Origin: Raffaelea ambrosiae
Lineage: Eukaryota > Ascomycota > Sordariomycetes > Ophiostomatales > Ophiostomataceae
NCBI GenBank assembly: GCA_002778195.1
Contig: PCDI01000012.1
Coordinates: 963,801-1,027,800, forward strand
Reading direction: 5' to 3'
DNA: 64,000 nt
The number at the start of each line of letters is the position of its first letter. The stretch's first letter is position 1. The notes beneath the pieces are model-generated. The model had not been told where the DNA came from. It did no database searches and saw only the letters and a list, made by a program, of their open reading frames with translations. Position numbers and translations under genes: made by a program. Below are positions 58,400 through 64,000 of the stretch, piece after piece.

Positions 58400-59279
58400 T
58401 TACACACCCCCATCACAGCGCCATAGTATTCGGTGTACTTTATCATGGTAGAACCACATGGTCCGGAACAAGATGTTGACGGTCGCCGCGGCCATTTCCG
58501 AAGAGTCGTCGGTTCTGGCCTTGGCCCGCCGCACGACAAAGACCAGGATGGGATGCCAGAAACCGAGAAACATGCGCACTGTGCCTAGCTGACGGAACCA
58601 GCCCAGAGTCGGTGGCGTGTATGTGGGGAGGGACTTCAAGTAGGACAGGTACTCTCCGGGAAGTCTCCATTCTATAGCTCCGTCGATCAACAAGTTCTTC
58701 GCCGTCCTGTCAGCCGGTGAATATGCCCAATGCAATGTAAGGGGCAAAGGAAGGGATGCGTTCTCTCACCATATAACGGACACTCGGACACCGAGCTGGA
58801 GCGAACGGATTCTTGGCCATAAAGGTTGCAACCTGCAATGAGGGAGGCCGCGAAATGGTAGTGGGAGAGGCTGTCGCGGTCCGGCGGACCACGCCCTGCG
58901 GCTGTCTATCCCCACAGCCGGCGGTGTGCTGTCCCGCTTCTGCAGGTGCAAGCACCTCGGCATGCACAGTCGCTTCCCGATAACCTGTACCCGCTCCCTC
59001 GGAAACCTTGAGTCGGCCATAGTCGGACGCCGAAAGTAGGTAGGCCACTCCATGCACCGAGGGTGTGTTGCTGTCCGACGGCCTCGCTTGGATGCCTGCC
59101 ATGGCGGGTTCTGTGTAAGGAACGCCAAAGACGTCGAAGACGAGAACATGAGTAGCGACGACAACTGGTTTGGCGTCAATTGGCTTCAGGCCACGTCTCG
59201 CCATGACTGCAGAGGCCATATTGGAGCCGTAGGCAAAGTACCACACAGGGGGGTCGTTCTCGGCTGGTGGCGTTGCCAT
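58400..59279 (-). CDS. gliK-like: GliK-like gamma-glutamylcyclotransferase
   Basis: Removes the gamma-glutamyl group from glutathione conjugates of the ETP intermediate. Exons are 59279-58770 and 58696-58400 (GTGAGA...GCGAAG), giving 268 residues, the size of GliK. The GGCT signature is WYFAYGSNM at residues 13-21; next are VFDVFGVPYTEPAMAGI and SEGAGTGY (candidate catalytic Glu). The C-terminal helical part RLPGEYLSYLKSLPTYTPP is typical of the GliK subgroup. The acceptor GAAG at 58697 was preferred because the nearer CTGACAG is out of frame. It lies 261 bases downstream of the divergent dipeptidase start region, on the same strand. Confidence 0.9.
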
Positions 59280-60763
59280 AGCGGCAAGTCGACCAAATGG
59301 GATGAGGAGAAGCTGTCGGGCAGTTTTCTGTTGGCACACACGTATGTCCTTTGTCCAGTGGCAACGGAGCCATCTGAGATCGCATAGCGTGATGCCCTTT
59401 ATTCTTTCCCCTAAATAGGCCTCGTAATAGGCCTGGTCACCTATTTTAAACGGGCCGTAAAACACGAGGCAAGGGGTTCTGTATGGCCACACTGTGACTC
59501 CTGAGCCACCTGCATTTTTTTGATATGACTTGGCTTTTTACCCAACAATCTATTGGCACCCATGTTTGAATTTCCTATTCTGGTTTACAACTTCTGCCTC
59601 TCTCGTCCATATGGTTTCCTTTAGCCCCTGAAAATGCCAACAATGTCTCTCTCGTCACGTGCCACGGAGGTCCAGGCGGAGCCCAGACAGGAGCTGTTTG
59701 CAGGCACATCCCTCATTTGTGTTGTTTAATATGAAATTAATCACATTTTTAAAGCCACAAAAGGTTGGACGACTTCGTGTGTCCAGAGTCACGGGCGATA
59801 ACGTTGTTGAAGTGTTGGAAGAATCTCAACGAGAATTTGGCCACACTCCGGGCCACGGATTGGCATAACTGCATTCAGACGCATGTGTTAACCAGAAATG
59901 GGCGCATTGCACCACTCATGTCTGGCTGGACCTTTGTTGGTCTGCTACGGAGACGTGACGAAGATTGGGTCAAGGCCACGGTCAACTGCACGTAGAACGT
60001 GTCGTGGGCCTGGACGACTTCGACTATTCTTCCGATGCCCGTCCGAGTCTTGGTGGCTCCGTTCCTGTCTCAGGTCGACAATACCAAGGGGCAGCGGGCC
60101 ATCAACGAGGAGAATAGCACGCCGTTGCTGGTCGAGAAGGAGAAGCTGCGGGGTGCTGACATTCTCGAGAAAAGGCGGTCGGCGGGCAGCCACCACGCAC
60201 GGGGGCGGGCGGAGACCTCCCGCCTTGTTGACTTATATTACCAGATAGTCTAGTTCTGCACGTTGTATTCCATCGTGGGTTAGTGGATGGGGCGAAGGGA
60301 TGTTTTTGTATGCAAATGCCAACAGAGCCGGGTAGCAATAATAACAAAAGATGTAAACAATGCGCAAGTAAGGAACCTCCTCTCTCTTGTTTCAATAACG
60401 GCCCCTGGGTGTTGGAAACAGGGAGACAATCCCGCATTTCAGCCAATACCAACACGTTTGATTGAGATCCTTCATTCTCTTTTCAAGAATGCGCTGGAAA
60501 ATATGGAGCCAATCCCGCAATTCAACGAATGAGAACTCGCATTGTGCGATCCCCGGGTGCCTTCTCGTTCAAGGGCACAACTAATAAGCGAGCTGGACGC
60601 TGCATCAAAGCGAGCAAGAGGTACTGGTTACAGCGTTTTAGCGAAAGTCAACCATCACACAAGATTGCGCAACGTCGTCTTTGTCTCCCATCTCTATCTC
60701 TCTTACTACCACCCACCATCGATTCTTCTGCCCCCAGACCACTCGCTAGTTCGTCTGCACTAA
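59280..60763. promoter_or_regulatory. Intergenic region upstream of the cluster regulator
   Basis: 1.5 kb between the divergent GliK-like gene and the Zn2Cys6 gene. Weak ORFs at 59731-59868 and 59999-60253 carry no domain I recognise; they may be relics. No exact GliZ-type palindrome seen. The last ~90 bases before the ATG are pyrimidine-rich. Confidence 0.4.
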
Positions 60764-62332
60764 ATGCCTGCTGTCAGTGGCATCGACAAGCCCGCCACCC
60801 AGATATCCGCAGCAGAGGTCGGGCCCGTGTCCAGTAAGCCCCCGCGGATGCGAACAGCCTGCACAGAGTGCCACGCGGCCAAGGTATCACCAATCGCCTC
60901 CCTCTCCCTCTTTGTCTCTTTGTCTGTTTTTTTGTTTCTTATGCCTATGTAATATAGATCAGATATATGGGAGGAAATATATCGAGGCAATACGGCACAC
61001 TTCACATGGAACACACGCACACACGCACAGACAGACGCGCACATTCACAGTCACGGGGTTCAGAACAGGGGACACAATGGGCTAACATGGCGGTGGCATT
61101 ACCAGGTCCGCTGCAGCGGAGAAAGGACTGGCTGTACACGGTGCCGGCAGAACAACTTCAGTTGCATATACAAGCTGTCCATGGTTGGCCGCACCTCCAA
61201 AAGAAGGAGAGACGGCGCCAGCAATAGCAGCACCAATACGGGAGGAAACACCAACAGCAACAGCTCCGTAGACGGACGGCAGCCGAGGTCACCCTCCCCG
61301 GGCGGCGGTCGGTCATTGAGTTCCCCCACACCTACAGGCGGCCTCCTCCCTTCAGTCATGCCCGAGATGCCGGCACTGGAGACGTCAAAGATTGTCAGCC
61401 CCAGCAGTCTCTTTGTGTCCACCAGCACTGAAACAACCAGGTCAGACTTCAGCACGGGTGGTTCTCTGGATTTTGCCGATGACTCGTTTGGCTGGAGCTG
61501 GGAGCTGCCCGACAGCGGCTCAATCCATCACCACGGGCCCGCCGACAGCGGCCCCATGTCAGCACTCCTCCACCCCATGAGCGACAAACCACAATATCTG
61601 TCGCCATCTTCCAGCGCATCAACCGCCACCACCGACCCATCGCTCCCGGCCTTTTCGTCTCTGTCCTACAGCGGCAGCGGCAGTGGCGGTGTCAGTAGTG
61701 GCGGTAGTTGCGACGGGACCAACGACGAAGAGAGCAGGGAGCGGACAGCCCAGCTTGTGGCGCTCTGCCGCATGACGTCCAGCTTGGAGACACACCTGCA
61801 GTCCAAGAGCGGCTCGCTCGATCAGATCATGAAGGTCAACAAGGCGTGCCTGGCTGAGGTGGTCAAACTGACGGCACGGATGAAGCAGAGGGGCCAGCAA
61901 GCCCGGCGCTGCTCGTTCATTATGATTATGACGTGTCTCGACATCATGCTCAGCCTGTTTGAGGATGTTGTGCGGTCGTCAGGGCTCGACCCACGGAGCC
62001 TCGGCAGCGGCAGTGGTAGCAGCGGCGGTCGTTGGCCGGAGTCCTCCTCGTCCCGGATGCCTAGTCTGCATTTTGGCGTGTTTGAGCTGGACCCCCAGGA
62101 GCAGCTGGTGATTACACGCCGCATCGTGGCGCGGGAGCTGCACAACTACCGCGATGTGGTACGGGGGCTGTCGACGGAGTTCCAGGACACGTCGGCAGAC
62201 TTCTTTCGCAAAATGGCCGGACAGTGGTGCCAGGCCCTCATCGCCCGGCTGGGACAACTTCCGATTCCCCTGGACAAGGCAGTCAACTCGTCCGAGAGCT
62301 CTTCACCATACGGAGCATCCATGTTCATTTAA
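60764..62332 (+). CDS. gliZ-like: GliZ/SirZ-like Zn2Cys6 transcription factor
   Basis: Probable cluster-specific activator. Exons 60764-60883 and 61106-62332 (GTATCA...TACCAG, intron 222 nt) give 448 residues. The intron splits the binuclear cluster C33-x2-C36-x6-C43-x6-C50-x2-C53-x6-C60 (CTECHAAK then VRCSGERTGC), followed by a basic linker (GRTSKRRRDG). The middle is Ser/Gly-rich low complexity. The C-terminal part (CRMTSSLETHL..., FGVFELDPQEQLVITRRIVA) matches the AflR-type aflatoxin regulatory domain found in GliZ and other secondary-metabolite regulators. Both exons are open throughout. The intron contains a CA/GA-rich stretch at about 61007-61060. Confidence 0.88.
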
Positions 62333-62850
62333 ACTCTTATTGTAACTTAAACGGGAAGTGACATAGATGCGTGTTTCTGAATGCGATGGGACAATGGTAG
62401 AAACTACATGAGGAAAACGTAGTCCATCGTATTGTGAAGCTTATTATGAAGCAGCTATGTAAACTTGCCAGACTATGAGGGTGTAGATTCTTGTGGATGT
62501 GAAACAAAAGCAAGTTTCTGGCTCGAAAGCCTGGTGCGTGCCTAGTGAAGCTCTGAAAACTTAAAGAGGATGAAAGTGTCCCACGTGACAGCCGAAGAAA
62601 AGATGTTCTTGCTGGTGATGTGGTCTAGATAGTCTTTGGTTTTCCAAGTGTTCACAAGGCGCATTCCGCTATTCTGGAATTCTCGCATACGATTGTGAGC
62701 ATGCTGGCTACGTCTGCCTATCCAGCAATAATTCCCTGCTTGGTTGACTGTACTAAAAATCTATCGAGTTCCCGGCATTCCATCCAGCAGCACATTCCGT
62801 TGCATACGTTCCACCTAAAGTAAGAACTACAGGGCGCGGGATACAAAGCT
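62333..62850. other. Convergent 3' intergenic region
   Basis: About 520 bases between the regulator stop and the P450 stop; AT-richer than its flanks and no coding signal. Confidence 0.5.
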
Positions 62851-64000
62851 TTATGCACGAGCACCCACACACCCTCTCTGCGTACATCGTAACTCAAAGT
62901 CCGGGTGCGTGATCCAGCTCTCCTTGTTGCGGCTCCAGTCCTCCTTGTCCAGCCAGGCCAGCTCGTAGTGTCGGACCAGGTGCACCAGCGTCAGCCGGAT
63001 CATCAGGTCCGCCACGTACTTGCCCATGCACTGCCGTGGTCCAAACCCGAAGCGCCAGAACCGGTAGCGCAGCTCCGAGGAGGAGCCGCGGCGGGCCAGA
63101 AACCGGTCGGGCCGGTACGTGGTGTTGTCAGGCGCCCACGTGTCGCTGTGAATGTTGAGCGCATACGTGTCGACAATAAAGTTGGTGCCGCCGGGGATGA
63201 TGTAGCCGTCCACGTGGCGCGCCGTGGGTGCCGCCTGGGGCACGCCAAACGCAGCCAGAGGCTTGAGGCGGCTGGACTCCATCACACAGGCTGCCAGAAA
63301 GGTGGCATCGCTCTTGACATAGGCGTCCATGCGGTTCTCGCTCAGGGCGAGCTCGACCTCGGTACGAAGACGCTCTTGGATATCAGGGTTGGCGGCCAAG
63401 AAGACCAGGTTCCAGGACAATCCGCCTGTGGTGACATCCAAGTTCGCACACAGAGACTCGTCGAGCGTCTGAAGCAGCTGGTCTTCTGTGATTTCGCCTG
63501 ACTGGACGGCGCCATACAACTGGACAATGGGAGCGGAGGGCTCGTTGATGCGTGCCTGGGCATACGCGGTCTTGTTGAAGGCCTTCCATCGTCTCTGAAA
63601 TGTGCGAAGCTCCTTGTTGGCCTTGGTTGGGAGCCCCGCGGCCCAGGAGAAGCGGGCGAGGCCGCCCAGCACGACGTATCTAAATATTCCCTCTCTCAAA
63701 GGTGCAAGTTCGACAAGCTCTTGGACCAACGACCCGGGCAACCGGCCGTAAAAGGCCTCGCAAACAACCCAGAACGGAAGCATTTTCATATCTCGGGCCG
63801 GATGCAAGATGCCCTCCTTCAGCCGAGCGTTCGCATGGAGGTGGTCAAAGTGTGCGACAACCTGCTCTTCGATTCGGGCAGCTCGCGCAGTCGCTGGCTG
63901 GTACGCAAACGGCACACCGACAACTGCCCGGACCCGCCTCCATTCCGCGCCACTGATGAGGCCGACACACTTGCCCAGGAGCCGGTTCATAAAGGCCCCG
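62851..64000 (-). CDS. gliC-like: GliC/GliF-like cytochrome P450, N-terminus beyond the window
   Basis: Haem monooxygenase; in ETP clusters such P450s hydroxylate the diketopiperazine alpha-carbons or form ring systems. The last ~380 residues are in one uninterrupted frame that is still open at base 64000 (GAFMNRLLGKC), so the 5' part lies outside. Seen are the C-helix WRRVRAVVGVPF, an I-helix ANLDVTTGGLSWNL lacking the usual AGxDT signature, ESSRLKPLAAFGV (ExxR), YRPDRFLARR and the haem-binding FGFGPRQCMGKYVAD with the axial Cys. The I-helix form ANLDVTTGG is the type I associate with GliC-like P450s. No lesion in the visible part. Confidence 0.85.
   Translation of the reverse strand, partial: GAFMNRLLGKCVGLISGAEWRRVRAVVGVPFAYQPATARAARIEEQVVAHFDHLHANARLKEGILHPARDMKMLPFWVVCEAFYGRLPGSLVQELVELAPLREGIFRYVVLGGLARFSWAAGLPTKANKELRTFQRRWKAFNKTAYAQARINEPSAPIVQLYGAVQSGEITEDQLLQTLDESLCANLDVTTGGLSWNLVFLAANPDIQERLRTEVELALSENRMDAYVKSDATFLAACVMESSRLKPLAAFGVPQAAPTARHVDGYIIPGGTNFIVDTYALNIHSDTWAPDNTTYRPDRFLARRGSSSELRYRFWRFGFGPRQCMGKYVADLMIRLTLVHLVRHYELAWLDKEDWSRNKESWITHPDFELRCTQRGCVGARA

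Noticed and set aside
59731..60253. Short plus-strand ORFs upstream of the cluster regulator
   Set aside because: Considered as fragments of a hydrolase or transporter, but no diagnostic motif is present.

Overview
The window is nuclear DNA of a filamentous ascomycete, most likely a Sordariomycete. The evidence is GC-rich coding sequence, short introns with CTAAC/CTGAC branch sites, a fungal Pab1 with an acidic insertion in RRM4, HUL5, GH55, GH92, C2H2/fungal_trans and Zn2Cys6 regulators, and a fungal non-ribosomal peptide cluster. No species call is possible. Most gene models below were built by hand from splice signals and checked by requiring every exon junction to stay in frame.

Left part, 0-36 kb (ordinary chromosomal genes): pab1 (-), a HUL5-type HECT ubiquitin ligase (+), the last two exons of a lost GH125 mannosidase (+), an intact GH92 alpha-mannosidase (+), a TIGR02453/DUF2461 protein (-), a phytanoyl-CoA dioxygenase family protein (+), and a seven-exon GH55 exo-beta-1,3-glucanase (-). 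A 7.3 kb gene-free stretch follows, then a C2H2/fungal_trans regulator with long introns (+), a GPI-type Ser/Thr-rich protein without a visible signal peptide (+), a four-helix membrane protein (-) and an EFM7/NNT1-type methyltransferase (+).

Middle, 36-39.7 kb: a gene-poor, decayed strip containing only the C-terminal half of an MFS siderophore-iron transporter.

Right part, 39.7-64 kb: a gene set that together is diagnostic of an epipolythiodioxopiperazine (ETP, gliotoxin/sirodesmin-type) cluster. It holds a GliG-like glutathione S-transferase, a fungal O-methyltransferase, a GliT-like dithiol oxidoreductase, a GliI-like PLP C-S lyase, a GliP-like NRPS, a GliJ-like dipeptidase, a GliK-like gamma-glutamylcyclotransferase, a GliZ-like Zn2Cys6 regulator and a GliC/GliF-like P450 cut by the window end. 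By analogy, the NRPS makes a diketopiperazine, the P450 oxidises it, the GST adds glutathione, GliK and GliJ trim it, GliI cleaves the C-S bonds and GliT closes the disulfide. Embedded among these are a decayed APH-family kinase and a conserved fungal helical-repeat protein.

The cluster looks broken. The NRPS begins directly at a carrier domain, with no room for a first adenylation domain, ends without a terminal carrier domain, and changes reading frame inside its adenylation domain. The GST has its only nearby ATG out of frame, and the kinase carries an in-frame stop plus loss of its catalytic Asp. The tailoring genes otherwise read intact. Three introns (in GH55, the GliT-like and the GliJ-like genes) need a GC-AG rather than a GT-AG boundary to keep the frame.
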